DNA of 64,000 nt from DASTBU01 sp035711845. GTDB taxonomy: Bacteria; Acidobacteriota; Vicinamibacteria; Vicinamibacterales; 2-12-FULL-66-21. Shown piece by piece: positions 49,599 to 60,858 of this stretch; position 1 is the stretch's first letter; the number at the start of each line of letters is the position of its first letter. The stretch lies in assembly GCA_035711845.1 (NCBI GenBank), contig DASTBU010000088.1:1-64000 (forward strand), written 5' to 3'. The position numbers and the translations under genes are program-made. The notes under the pieces were generated by a model that was given only the letters and a program-made list of their open reading frames with translations, made no database searches and was not told the origin of the DNA.

Positions 49599-51317
49599 GT
49601 GCTGAGCGCCGGGCAGATCCTCGACGAACGTTACGAGATTCTGGCGCCCCTCGCCGAAGGGGGCATGGGCGCCGTCTATCGGGCGCGCCGCACCTTGCTC
49701 GGCGACGAGGTGGCGATCAAGGTCGTTCGCGCGGAGCAGACCGGGCCAACCCCCCGCGAGCGGTTCCTGCGCGAGAGCCGCGCCTGCGCCCGGCTGCGCC
49801 ACCCCCACATCGTCTCGATCCTCGACTTCAACGTCGACGAAGCGGATCATCCCTTCCTGGTGATGGAGCTGCTGAGCGGTCCCAGCCTGAAGGACGAGAT
49901 TGCCGCGCGCGGATCGCTGCCGCTCTCCGAAGTCCAGGACATCGTGCTGCAGGTGTGCGCCGCCCTCCAGTTCGCGCACGACCTCGAGTTCGTCCACCGC
50001 GACCTCAAGCCCGCGAACATCGTCGCTCACGAGTTCGCGCCGGGAGAGCGCGTGTACAAGGTGGTGGATTTCGGGCTCGCCAACATGCGCGGCTCCGACG
50101 AGGAGCGCCTGACCGGTCCTCACGAGTTCATCGGAACGATCGCCTACGCCGCCCCCGAACAGCTGACCGGCGGCGTCGTCGACGCGCGCGCCGATGTGTA
50201 CGCCCTGGGCGCGGTCGTGTTCGAGATGCTGACGGGACGGGCACCGTATCTCGGACCCGATGCGATGACGGTGTTGAACGGACACCTCAACTCACCGGTG
50301 CCGCGTATGACCGATCTTCGGCCCGATCTGCCCGCATGGGCCGACCTGGTGGTCGGCCGGGCGCTGGCCAAGCATCCCGGTGACCGGTGGCAGCGCGTGA
50401 GCGACTTCGGCGCCGCGCTCGAGCCAGGCGACAGCGTGGACACCACGACGACGCGACGCCCCGCGACGGTCGCCGCGCCGGGATTGCTGGCGACATACGA
50501 ACTGGGCGAGCGCGTGGGCCCGGGCCGTCTCGGGAGCGACGTGCATCGCGGCCGACACCGCGCGCTCGGCCATCCCGTTGCCATTCGGCTGCTTCGCCGA
50601 AGCGGGCAGCGAAACTGGGACGGCATCCGTGCCCGCTTTCTGAGGGAAGCACAGTCGCTTCAGGTGCCGCACCCTTCGGTGATCCAGGTCCGCGACTTCG
50701 GCGAGGAGTCGGACCTCGTGTACCTCGTGACGGACTACATCGAGGGATCGAGCCTGCGCGAGCTGATGGCCCGGGAGGGCCCGTTTGCGTGGCCCAGGCT
50801 TCGCCCCCTGCTCGCGCAGCTGGTGGATGCGGCGCGCGCCGTGCACCGCCGCAAAGGACTGCTTTGCGGCATCAGCCCCGATAGGTTGCGTGTGGCCGCA
50901 GACGAAGACGGCGAACGGCTGATGATTTCGAGTGGGGGCATCTGGCAGGCCTCGGACCTGCTCGCCACGCTTCAGGATCAGACGCTGCGGGGCGTCTGCC
51001 TCGCCGATGTGGAGCTGCGATACGTGGCGCCCGAGCTGCTGACCGGCCGTGCAGCCGACGTCCGCTCCGACATCTTTACCATGGGTGTCGTGGCGTACGA
51101 GATGGCGACTGGTAGCTTGCCCTACGACGGGCCATCGATGCCGGCGCTGCTGGGGGACATGCTGCGCGACAAGCCACCCGATCCCGTACAGTTGCAGCCG
51201 ACGCTGCCCGAGGCGGCAGTCAACGCGATCCTGAAGGCGCTTCGACCCGAGCCCGAGGATCGCTTCGCCTCGGCCGCCGAGTTCGGCGAAGAGGCACTGG
51301 GGAACGCTGAAGGCTGA
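49599..51317 (+). CDS. Tandem Ser/Thr kinase - pseudokinase protein
   Basis: 572 residues from a GTG. Domain 1 (about 10-280) is a complete Hanks kinase: LAEGGMGAVYRARR, K41 in VAIKVV, D135 in HRDLKPANIV, D157 in DFGLAN and FIGTIAYAAPEQ. Domain 2 (about 300-565) keeps the fold and loop (VGPGRLGSDV, RYVAPELLTG, SDIFTMGVVAYEM), but the ATP Lys is R330, the catalytic loop reads LCGISPDRL with G424 in place of Asp, and DFG is lost (ISSGG). Domain 2 is therefore a pseudokinase, probably regulating domain 1. There is no membrane helix. Its 3' end lies in a heptamer array. Confidence 0.9.
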   Translation: MLSAGQILDERYEILAPLAEGGMGAVYRARRTLLGDEVAIKVVRAEQTGPTPRERFLRESRACARLRHPHIVSILDFNVDEADHPFLVMELLSGPSLKDEIAARGSLPLSEVQDIVLQVCAALQFAHDLEFVHRDLKPANIVAHEFAPGERVYKVVDFGLANMRGSDEERLTGPHEFIGTIAYAAPEQLTGGVVDARADVYALGAVVFEMLTGRAPYLGPDAMTVLNGHLNSPVPRMTDLRPDLPAWADLVVGRALAKHPGDRWQRVSDFGAALEPGDSVDTTTTRRPATVAAPGLLATYELGERVGPGRLGSDVHRGRHRALGHPVAIRLLRRSGQRNWDGIRARFLREAQSLQVPHPSVIQVRDFGEESDLVYLVTDYIEGSSLRELMAREGPFAWPRLRPLLAQLVDAARAVHRRKGLLCGISPDRLRVAADEDGERLMISSGGIWQASDLLATLQDQTLRGVCLADVELRYVAPELLTGRAADVRSDIFTMGVVAYEMATGSLPYDGPSMPALLGDMLRDKPPDPVQLQPTLPEAAVNAILKALRPEPEDRFASAAEFGEEALGNAEG

Positions 51318-51333
51318 AGGTGGAAGGCTGAAG
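51306..51333. repeat. Heptamer array GCTGAAG, four units
   Basis: Units GCTGAAG, GCTGAAG, GTGGAAG, GCTGAAG. The kinase stop codon (51315-51317) lies inside unit 2, so the array defines the last codons of the protein. The convergent M14 gene ends 4 bp later. Confidence 0.8.
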
Positions 51334-51337
51334 GTCC

Positions 51338-53032
51338 TCACTTCGCTGTCCGGACAATCGGATACGCCTCCGCGTTGGCTTCGAGGCCGTCCACCAGATT
51401 CCAATTCGCCAGCCCATCGTCCGAGCGCGGTTCGAGCAGGTAGAACGCGAGCCTGGCGAGCGGCTGCGTCATGTCGATCCGGAGCGTGCCCGCCGGCAAC
51501 TCCCGCTGCAGGGCGGTCCACGTACCTCGAAGCGTTCGCTCGGTGCGGTTCTGGAACGGACGCGCCGCCAGCTCGATCGCCTCGATCTTGAATTCTTCGA
51601 TCTGGACCGTGCCGGCAGCGTCGAGTGTCGTGGTCGCGATCCCGTGCGCCTGGATGCGATCGATGACGGTGCTGAGGTTCGGCGGCACGAAGTACACCGC
51701 CGGCACACGCTCGGTGTCGGTTGCCCTGAACGTTCCCATCTCGTACATCTTCTCGGGCCTCTTCACGTCCACGCGGCGGTACATCATCTGTCCCGAGTAC
51801 GGATTCCTTTCCTCGGCGACCTCGCCCATCAGGATCTCGACGGGTTCCGGCGCCCGTTCGAGTTCGGCGCGCACGGGCAGCGTCGAGCCGACGATGGGGC
51901 GCTTGTCGGCGCCGGCGGTCAGTTGCTGGATCTCCTTCACATGTGCATGCGCGTAATCGAGGTTCTCGTCGACGAACCGGTTCGTCGCGAGGACGCGATC
52001 CTCGAACGTGGCGTACGAGTACGCTTCGCTGAGGAGCGCGATGCGATTTCGCAGCCCGATGTAGTTGTTGTTGAACCTGGGGCGATGGTCGAACGTTGCC
52101 CAGCTGCGCATGTCGCCGGAGGGCTGTGCCTCGGGGGATTGCTGAACCGCCGGCGGTGAGACGGGCGGTGGCCCGCCGCGTCCCGCCTGGCCGCGCCCCC
52201 CGCCGCGGCCGCCTCGTCCCCGTCCACCGCCGCTGACGTTGCCGTAGTAGTAGTAATCCCACCCGTACTTCGCCTTGATGGTCTTCGTGAAGGCGGGGAG
52301 CCACTCCTTCCGAAGCATCTCGATGATGGCTGGATCCGTCGCCGGGTTCAGCGGGGGCGCGTAGGTGACGTGATAGGCGTGATAGGACCCGTTGGTCGTG
52401 TGGAGATCCATCGACACGTGCGGATCGTAGTCATTCATCAGCTTGACGACGGATCGCGCTTCGGGCGAATCGAGCTTCATGTGATCGCGGTTCAGATCGA
52501 GGTCCTGGGCGTTGGGGCGCTGACCCATGCCGCCAATCGGCCCGTGCTGGCGGCCGCGGTTGGTGAGCGAAATCCGCTCGTTGCCGTCGGCGTTGTAGAT
52601 GGGCGCGATCAGCAGGACCATCGACTGCAGCCAGTCGGCGTGCTTTCCCTGCGCAAGATCGCGCAGCAGCATCTGCGCCGACTCCTTGCCTTCGACTTCA
52701 CCGCCGTGGATGTTGCCCTGAATGTAGACGCGCAGCTTGCCGGTCTTCCGGACCGCCTCGGGCGAGGCGTCCGGCGCGCCGACGACTGCGAGCGGAAGCG
52801 GCCGGCCTTCGAACGTATACCCGAAGGTCGTCAAATGAATCCGCGGCGCGGCCTGCGCGACCGCCTCCATGAATGCCACGACATCGGCGTACCGGCTCGT
52901 TTCGCGGTAGGCCGTTTTCTCGGGGCGCGTCTCGAGGCTGGCGAGCGACGACGCCGCGCGGGTCTGGCCGCCGCCAACGACGGGCAGGGCCAGCAGGAGC
53001 GTCGCGAGCGCCGCATTCAGAGCCTTTTTCAT
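51338..53032 (-). CDS. Exported M14-family zinc carboxypeptidase
   Basis: 564 residues from the ATG at 53032 behind AGAGG. Signal peptide MKKALNAALATLLLALPVVG. Zinc ligands are in GNIHGGEVEGKES (HxxE) and MDLHTTNGSYHAYH. The catalytic-Glu region is LLSEAYSYATFEDR. A Gly/Arg-rich insert (GGGRGRGGRGGGRGQAGRGG) lies near residue 270. The last 170 residues form a beta-rich domain unlike the peptidase core. It cleaves C-terminal residues from peptides, probably outside the cytoplasm. Confidence 0.88.
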   Translation of the reverse strand: MKKALNAALATLLLALPVVGGGQTRAASSLASLETRPEKTAYRETSRYADVVAFMEAVAQAAPRIHLTTFGYTFEGRPLPLAVVGAPDASPEAVRKTGKLRVYIQGNIHGGEVEGKESAQMLLRDLAQGKHADWLQSMVLLIAPIYNADGNERISLTNRGRQHGPIGGMGQRPNAQDLDLNRDHMKLDSPEARSVVKLMNDYDPHVSMDLHTTNGSYHAYHVTYAPPLNPATDPAIIEMLRKEWLPAFTKTIKAKYGWDYYYYGNVSGGGRGRGGRGGGRGQAGRGGPPPVSPPAVQQSPEAQPSGDMRSWATFDHRPRFNNNYIGLRNRIALLSEAYSYATFEDRVLATNRFVDENLDYAHAHVKEIQQLTAGADKRPIVGSTLPVRAELERAPEPVEILMGEVAEERNPYSGQMMYRRVDVKRPEKMYEMGTFRATDTERVPAVYFVPPNLSTVIDRIQAHGIATTTLDAAGTVQIEEFKIEAIELAARPFQNRTERTLRGTWTALQRELPAGTLRIDMTQPLARLAFYLLEPRSDDGLANWNLVDGLEANAEAYPIVRTAK

Positions 53033-53071
53033 GAGACCTCTACGTCCGCCATCCGTCATCCGCATCCGACT

Positions 53072-55150
<2,079 letters not shown>

Positions 55151-55228
55151 CGATTCAGCGGCCGGCTGTCACCGCGTCAATCATGACTCACGACATTGGT
55201 GACCCCGACAGCTCACGCTGACGCCGCC

Positions 55229-55279
55229 GTAGTCCGTGGTCCGTAGTCGATACGTACGAGCCACGGACCACGGACCACG
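55229..55279. repeat. Inverted heptamer repeat at the end of the receptor gene
   Basis: GTCCGTGGTCCGT (55232-55244) and its exact inverse ACGGACCACGGAC (55263-55275), 18 bases apart, made of CGGACCA-type heptamers. It ends three to four bases from the receptor stop codon and is a plausible terminator. Confidence 0.75.
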
Positions 55280-55281
55280 TG

Positions 55282-58200
55282 TCAGAAGTAGTACTTCACG
55301 GCGAGCTGGATCTTGCGCGAGCCGCTGATGACAGTGTTGCGAATGCGTCCGAACGTAGTGCTCGTCTGCGTCAGCGTCGGAAACCCGAAGATCGGGTTGT
55401 TCAGCAGGTTCGTGCTGTCGGCTCTGATCTCGAGGATCTGATCGCCGACCACGCGTGTGCGCTTCGCCAGCGACATGTTGAGGAACCAGCCGCCGGGGCC
55501 ACGGAAGAAGTTGCGGCCGACGTTGCTGAACTCGCCGGGGGCCGGGATGCTGAACTTCGAGCGTTCGTCCGGCGAGAGGTACCACACGAGGGCGTTGCCG
55601 CTCGAGTCCACCTCCTCGTGGACGCTGCCGAAGTCCGACGAGCAGCCGTCACAATTGGCGGGCGTCTGAACGACGTTGGTGAAGGTGTTCGCGCCGGCGT
55701 AGACCGTCATCGGCCGGCCGCTCTGCGCCACGAACTGGCCCGAAAGCGTCCAGCCGCCGATGAAGACGTCCACCAGCCCGCTGACGTTGTTGCCGATCGT
55801 CCTCCCCTGGCCGAAAGGCAGCTCATAGACGGCCTGCGCCTGGAACACATGCGTGCGGTCGAAATCCGACAGCGCGTAGTTGAGATCGCGGTTGTTGATG
55901 TCGAAGGGTGTGCTCGACGCCGACTGGCCGCTGCCCGTGCTGTAGACCGTGAACGCGGGATCGAACGAACGGGTATCCTTCGAGCGCGAGAGCGTGTAGC
56001 CGAGCAGATAGCTGTAACCGTTGGCGAACCGTCGATCCAGCTTCAGCTCGAGCGCGTGATACCGCGAGTAGTCCTCCGAATCCACGACGCGCATGCCGCT
56101 CAGGAACTGCGGATACGGAAAGAAGAAGAACGGACCCAGCCCCGCCTGCACGGTCAGCAGCTGTCCGCTCTGTATCCGTTGGCCGAGGTCGGACGCGATA
56201 AACGCCACGGAGTTCAACGCAAGCTCGTCGTCGTACAGACGCCGCACCATTTGCGAACCCGTTTCCCCGGCCTGCAGCCGCGTGTCGGGAGCGAGCAGCT
56301 GGTTCATCAACGCGCTTTCTCCGCCAGCTTTCACGATGTTGAACGCCTCGAGGAAGCCGTTGTTTCGGAACTGGACCTGGTTCGCGTTGTAGGCGCCAAA
56401 CAGGTTTTCCGCGCGCCGTCCCACATAGGCGATCTCGAACAGCGTTTGCGCCCAGAGCTCCCGCTGATACGACATGGCCCAGGCGTGTGTCATCGGGGTC
56501 TGGAATTCGGGATCCATCACGGTAATCGTTGAGTTCGAGGCCGCCGGTGGCTGCAGGAAATCCGACGGCGAGGCGGTCGGCTGAAGGTTCGGGAGGCCCT
56601 GTCGCAGCCGACCACCCGCCTGTCCGAACGACGTGTTCACGACTGACGTGGTAATTCCCGGGATGCTCTGGAAGATCGCCGAGGAGAGCAGGAACGTGTT
56701 GATGCGGTCGAACGCCATCCGATAGTTCCCGCGGACGACGCTCTTGCCGTCGTTCTTGGGATCCCAGGCGACGCCGATCGAGGGCGCGAAGTTGTTCCAG
56801 TCATTGTCGTAGACCTGCCCCTGCTCCCATCTCAGCGTATTGCTCGCCGGTTCACCCGCCGCGACGCGCTGGTTCGGGCGGCTGATCAGATCGTCGGGAT
56901 TGCTGGGCGCGAGCTTCACCTCCCAGCGCAAGCCGGCGTCGACCGTCAGGTTCGGCCGCGGCTTCCACGAATCCTGCGCGTAGAAGTCCAGCTCGTGGAA
57001 CCACGCCTCGAAGTTGAACACCGTTCCCCCCGGCGCATAGGTGTCTCCCTCCTGCACGAATCCCTGCCTGACGTTCCCCACTCGACCGAGCAAGAAGTTG
57101 ATATGGCTTTGCAGGGCAGGGCGATCGAACTGCGTGTTGATGGTCGACGGAATGCCGAAGGTGGCCGGATCGACCGTGTTGATGGACGTGCTGAAGTTGA
57201 AGTACGGACCGACGTTCTGGCCGGCGACGGACCCGCGAATGTCGGTGTGGCGCTGCATGCGGATGTTCGTGCCCAGTTTGAGATTGTGGGCCCCCATGAG
57301 CCAGCTCAGGTTATCGACGAACTGAAAGGTGTCGATCGTGCGGCTGTTGCCCACGTCGAACGTTTCGGGCACCAGCACCGGCGCGTCGGTGATGCTCGCG
57401 CGTGACGTGTCTGCAGCCGGATTGACGAAGTCGAACGTGAAGTGGTTCTGTCCCACCACGAACTCGTTGACCATGCTGCCGCCGGGGTTCCAACGCCAGT
57501 TGCCCGCCCAGTTGTACGGAGAGCGCTCCGTGAGCACGACGCACCCCGTGCCGGGGAAGAACTCCAGGCCGCCGTTCACCGAGTCGCAGTTGGTGTTCTG
57601 GTACCCTTTCGAGATGCGGGCGAATGCAGAGTGCTGCGTGTTGAAGGTGTGGTCGATCTTCGTGACGAAGTCGAACTGCTCTTCTTGCTCCGGCGCCACG
57701 AAGGTGAATCCCGCGGTGTTGAGACCGTCGCCGGTGGTGAAGTCGTTGGGCAGCGGCGTCGTGCCGACGATTCGCTGAATCTCGGGGTCGAACCCGAGGC
57801 CCTGCGGGTCGCTGCCCGGAAGGTTGTACGTCGCGACGTTCACGCCGGGAAGCAGATTGCCGCTGGCATCCACGGATGCCCCGCTCACACCTGCCGGCCG
57901 ATTGCGCGCGCCGATGACGTACCGGAAGATCCCTTGTCGCGCGAGGTCGGTGTAGACCGTCCGTGTGACCGACTGCGTCTGCTCCGCGTTCAGCCACTGG
58001 CTGTTGACGAAGAAGAACGTCTTGCCCCGCTGGATCGGCCCGCCGATGCTGAAGCCGGGCATCTTCTGCGTGAAGTTGCGCTTGGGCAGGTCGTCGATGT
58101 TGTTCTCCCACTCGTTCGCGTTGTACTCGGGGCGGCGATCGAAGTAGAAGGCCGTCCCCGAGAAGTCGTTCGTGCCCGAGCGCGTGATCATCGCCACCTG

Positions 58201-58917
58201 TCCGCCGCTGTTCCGCCCGTACTCGGCCGTCTGGTTGCCGGTGAGTACCTTGAACTCGGCGAGCGCGTCGGGATTGGTGCGCAGCGGAGAGAAGTTCGAG
58301 CCGCCGGCGCTGGACTCGTTCGTGTCGATGCCGTCGAGCGTGAAGTTCCAGGAGCGATCGCGCGCGCCGTTCACATGCACGCCGCCGCCCGTATTGGCGC
58401 CGGACACGACGCCCGGCTGCGTGAGTACGAGGTCGAGCGGGTTGCGTCCGCGTCCGCCAAGGATCGGCAGGCTCTCAATCGTGCGCTGATCGAACGTCGT
58501 TCCCAGGTTGCCGGACGAGCTCGTCTGCACGAGCTGACTCGTCGCGCGCACCTCGACCGATTCCTCGAGCCCGCCCGCCGTGAGCGTGGCATTGATCGTG
58601 GTCGGCGTGCCGATGTTCACGGGGTTGCCCGAGGAGACGAACTTCTTGAACCCCTGCAACTGGACGGTGATCGTGTAGGTCCCGACCTGCACCGCCTCGA
58701 ACGTGTAGTGGCCCGTCGCACTGGTAACCGTTTCGAAGGTCACGCCGGTCTGATCGTTGGCGAGCGTGACGCTGGCGCCGGGGATCACGGCCCCGGTCGT
58801 GTCCGTGACGGTCCCGTCCACACGGGACGTGGTGCCCTGGCCGTGCGCCGTGGGCGCGGCCCACAAGGCCAGAACGCAGACGAAGATCGAAGTCGCGAGC
58901 CATCGATCGAAACGCAT
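55282..58917 (-). CDS. Oar-like TonB-dependent receptor with carboxypeptidase-regulatory-like domain
   Basis: 1211 residues from the ATG at 58917, preceded by AAGGAGGG; the frame continues upstream but without similarity. Signal peptide to about residue 26 (LALWAAPTAHGQ). CarboxypepD_reg-like domain at about 28-115 (VDGTVTDTTGAVIPGASVTL, VQVGTYTITVQLQGFKK). Plug at about 120-250 (LPILGGRGRNPLDLVLTQPG, VHVNGARDRSWNFTLDGID). Then a large beta barrel ending RKIQLAVKYYF, an aromatic-terminated outer-membrane signal. The substrate is unknown. It is the largest outer-membrane protein here, next to a GntR regulator and glucokinase, which hints at sugar or glycan uptake. Confidence 0.92.
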   Translation of the reverse strand: MRFDRWLATSIFVCVLALWAAPTAHGQGTTSRVDGTVTDTTGAVIPGASVTLANDQTGVTFETVTSATGHYTFEAVQVGTYTITVQLQGFKKFVSSGNPVNIGTPTTINATLTAGGLEESVEVRATSQLVQTSSSGNLGTTFDQRTIESLPILGGRGRNPLDLVLTQPGVVSGANTGGGVHVNGARDRSWNFTLDGIDTNESSAGGSNFSPLRTNPDALAEFKVLTGNQTAEYGRNSGGQVAMITRSGTNDFSGTAFYFDRRPEYNANEWENNIDDLPKRNFTQKMPGFSIGGPIQRGKTFFFVNSQWLNAEQTQSVTRTVYTDLARQGIFRYVIGARNRPAGVSGASVDASGNLLPGVNVATYNLPGSDPQGLGFDPEIQRIVGTTPLPNDFTTGDGLNTAGFTFVAPEQEEQFDFVTKIDHTFNTQHSAFARISKGYQNTNCDSVNGGLEFFPGTGCVVLTERSPYNWAGNWRWNPGGSMVNEFVVGQNHFTFDFVNPAADTSRASITDAPVLVPETFDVGNSRTIDTFQFVDNLSWLMGAHNLKLGTNIRMQRHTDIRGSVAGQNVGPYFNFSTSINTVDPATFGIPSTINTQFDRPALQSHINFLLGRVGNVRQGFVQEGDTYAPGGTVFNFEAWFHELDFYAQDSWKPRPNLTVDAGLRWEVKLAPSNPDDLISRPNQRVAAGEPASNTLRWEQGQVYDNDWNNFAPSIGVAWDPKNDGKSVVRGNYRMAFDRINTFLLSSAIFQSIPGITTSVVNTSFGQAGGRLRQGLPNLQPTASPSDFLQPPAASNSTITVMDPEFQTPMTHAWAMSYQRELWAQTLFEIAYVGRRAENLFGAYNANQVQFRNNGFLEAFNIVKAGGESALMNQLLAPDTRLQAGETGSQMVRRLYDDELALNSVAFIASDLGQRIQSGQLLTVQAGLGPFFFFPYPQFLSGMRVVDSEDYSRYHALELKLDRRFANGYSYLLGYTLSRSKDTRSFDPAFTVYSTGSGQSASSTPFDINNRDLNYALSDFDRTHVFQAQAVYELPFGQGRTIGNNVSGLVDVFIGGWTLSGQFVAQSGRPMTVYAGANTFTNVVQTPANCDGCSSDFGSVHEEVDSSGNALVWYLSPDERSKFSIPAPGEFSNVGRNFFRGPGGWFLNMSLAKRTRVVGDQILEIRADSTNLLNNPIFGFPTLTQTSTTFGRIRNTVISGSRKIQLAVKYYF

Positions 58918-58969
58918 GTACCCTCCTTGCCGAACGTTGCCGGGCTCCCGTCCCGGATAGGAGACTTCC

Positions 58970-59686
58970 TCAGAGATGAACCGCCGCTTCGCCCTGGCGA
59001 TCGAACGCGTCGGTGATGAACTGGCGGTTGTGGTCGTAACCCCAGTGCACGTTGCGGAAGTACGCAGCCAGGCCTTCGGCGTCCCGTTCCCTCGCCAGTT
59101 GAATGATCGTGCGATGCTCCGCAACCGATTTGAGCAGCCAGGCTCCGAGCGTGTTTCGCTGCACGGGGAACGTGTAGAGCAGCCCGCGCACGAGGTCGCA
59201 CGTGTCGTGCAGCGTGTGATTGTCGAGCTTGAGGATGAACACGTCGTGGAACCTGCGGTTCCAGCCGCCGAAAGCCTGCAAATCCGCTTCCGCGGCCGAC
59301 GACTCCATCATCCGATTGATGCGCTCCAGCTCGCCGATGTCTTCGCTGGTGAGCGCGGCGGCGGCCGCGGCGGCGACCGCTCCCTCGAGGAATCCCAGCG
59401 TCTGGTAGATCTCCCGGACGTCCTGCACGGTGAGGATCCGAACGTTGTAGCTTCGCCGGCTGTTGCAGACGACGACCCCTTCGGTCTCGAGCTTGAGGAG
59501 CGCCTCCCGGATAGGGGTACGGCTGATGCGCCACCGCTCCGACAACGCCTTTTCCAGGATCCGCTCGCCGGGGCGGAAGTGGCCCGACGCGATGTCCTGG
59601 CGAAGCATCGCGTAGACCTTGTCGGCGATGGACTCGGATCGCACCAGCGGTGGTGCCGGCTGCACGGTTGCCTGATATATCAACAT
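58970..59686 (-). CDS. GntR-family (FadR/FCD) regulator
   Basis: About 239 residues. N-terminal winged helix (SIADKVYAMLRQDIASGHFR, then SERWRISRTPIREALLKLET) and C-terminal FCD all-helical effector domain (residues 90-225, with FHDVFILKLDNHT and AEHRTIIQLARERD carrying likely metal ligands). The start is unclear: ATG 59686, GTG 59698 or GTG 59665. The first two lie inside a palindrome that looks like an operator, so 59665 is plausible. It is upstream of and read toward the TonB receptor gene, so it may regulate it as well as itself. Confidence 0.88.
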   Translation of the reverse strand: MLIYQATVQPAPPLVRSESIADKVYAMLRQDIASGHFRPGERILEKALSERWRISRTPIREALLKLETEGVVVCNSRRSYNVRILTVQDVREIYQTLGFLEGAVAAAAAAALTSEDIGELERINRMMESSAAEADLQAFGGWNRRFHDVFILKLDNHTLHDTCDLVRGLLYTFPVQRNTLGAWLLKSVAEHRTIIQLARERDAEGLAAYFRNVHWGYDHNRQFITDAFDRQGEAAVHL

Positions 59687-59692
59687 ACCAGG
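59671..59692. promoter_or_regulatory. Palindromic operator candidate at the gntR start
   Basis: CCTGATAT (59671-59678) and ATACCAGG (59685-59692) match as inverted repeats at seven of eight positions around a six-base centre. The A/T-rich core also offers a minus-strand -10. An autoregulatory site is inferred. Confidence 0.45.
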
Positions 59693-59737
59693 CGACACGC
59701 AAGCTCAGCAGGACAGACCGACGGCTCTCCGCCGCCG

Positions 59738-60772
59738 CTATCTGATGAGGGATGAGAGGTCCGCCGCTCGCACGGCCGCCCCGAGCAGACCGGCCTCGAG
59801 GTTCAGGATCACGGCCACCGGGATCGTCGCCACCAGATCCGCCATCGGCTCCTTCGCCCGGAACGCGTCGAGAAACAGCCCGGACTCGAGGGCCGGGAGG
59901 ATCTTCGGGGCGATGCCGCCACCAATATAGACGCCGGCGGTCGCAACCGTTCGCAGCGCGAGGTTCCCGGCTTCCGCGCCGTAGGCCGACACGAACATCT
60001 CGAGCGCTTCGACGCACTGCGGGCACCGTCCGGCCAGCGCCGTTGCGGTGATCCGCGCCGGCAGTTCGCCAGCGTCCCTGACCACGCCAACCGCCGCACA
60101 GAGTCTTGACGGCGCAAGGCTGTTGGGTGTGATGAGCGGCCCCGTGCCGAACGCCTGGTGGGTGAACTGATAGATGTTGACGATGCCCGGCCCCGAGATC
60201 ACGTGCTCCACCCCGACGCGTCCGAAGATGCGGGTCAGCTCCAGCACGAGCTGCAGCTCCCGCGGCGTCCGCGCGGCAAAGTCGGCGTGGCCGCCTTCGG
60301 ACGCACCGGGCAGGAAGCGGCCGTCCACGTTGAGCAACAGCGCCTCGCCCAGGCCGGTGCCCGCGGCAATCACCGCCGCGTTGCCGCCCGGCACCGCGAC
60401 ACCCTGCTGCAACACGGCGAGCTCGTCGGGTTCGAGCACCGGAACGGCGTAGGCCAGCGCTTCGAGGTCGTTCAGAATCAGCGCCCGCCGCACCCCGAGT
60501 GTCGCCTCGAGACGTTCGCCATCGACCAGCCACGGGACGTTCGTCAGGCGCGCGATCTGGTCGGTCACGGCGCCCGCGACGCCGAGGCAAGCCGAGCGGA
60601 TGGCGCGCGGCTCTACGCTGCGCACGTGCAGGAACTCGCGCACCATTGGCTCGAGCCCGTCGTAGTCCAGCGTGGTGAACTCGCCGACCTCGACGGGAGT
60701 CGGACGGTCGCCGTCGCACGAGAACAGCCCGAGCAGCGTCTTCGTCCCGCCGACGTCGCCCGCCAGAAGCAT
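59738..60772 (-). CDS. glk: Glucokinase (ROK-independent Glk family)
   Basis: 344 residues from the ATG at 60772. The longer frame is only the translated heptamer array. The ATP-binding phosphate 1 loop is MLLAGDVGGTKTLLGLF. The sugar-binding and catalytic region has LTNVPWLVDGERLE and LNDLEALAYAVPVL, with the catalytic Asp in LND. The adenosine motif is AAGTGLGEALL, and GASEGGHADFA carries a Glu-Gly-Gly-His segment typical of bacterial Glk. It makes glucose 6-phosphate in the cytoplasm. TACAAT lies six bases upstream of the ATG. Confidence 0.92.
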   Translation of the reverse strand: MLLAGDVGGTKTLLGLFSCDGDRPTPVEVGEFTTLDYDGLEPMVREFLHVRSVEPRAIRSACLGVAGAVTDQIARLTNVPWLVDGERLEATLGVRRALILNDLEALAYAVPVLEPDELAVLQQGVAVPGGNAAVIAAGTGLGEALLLNVDGRFLPGASEGGHADFAARTPRELQLVLELTRIFGRVGVEHVISGPGIVNIYQFTHQAFGTGPLITPNSLAPSRLCAAVGVVRDAGELPARITATALAGRCPQCVEALEMFVSAYGAEAGNLALRTVATAGVYIGGGIAPKILPALESGLFLDAFRAKEPMADLVATIPVAVILNLEAGLLGAAVRAADLSSLIR

Positions 60773-60778
60773 CGGGAA

Positions 60779-60784
60779 ATTGTA
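60779..60784 (-). promoter_or_regulatory. TACAAT -10 box 6 nt before the glk start
   Basis: Minus-strand TACAAT, six bases (TTCCCG), then the ATG at 60772. The heptamer array occupies the place of the -35. Predicted leaderless. Confidence 0.5.
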
Positions 60785-60788
60785 TTGC

Positions 60789-60816
60789 AGCTGAAAGCTG
60801 GAAGCTGGAAGCTGAA
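60789..60816. repeat. Heptamer array AGCTGRA, four units, in the glk promoter
   Basis: Units AGCTGAA, AGCTGGA, AGCTGGA, AGCTGAA. The reverse complement of the middle units is TCCAGCT, the word of the array at 35413-35497. Confidence 0.85.
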
Positions 60817-60858
60817 GCTTCTTGACTTTCCCTCGCATCTCGCTAATCTTCGCGGTGA

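Noticed and set aside
57442..59016. Long plus-strand open frame (524 residues)
   Set aside because: It is antisense to the TonB receptor, rich in Arg/Val/Asp without a domain; a typical shadow frame of high-GC DNA.
58785..60719. Minus-strand open frame of 644 residues spanning three genes
   Set aside because: It crosses the receptor, gntR and glk in the wrong frame and is Arg/Gly-rich with no domain.
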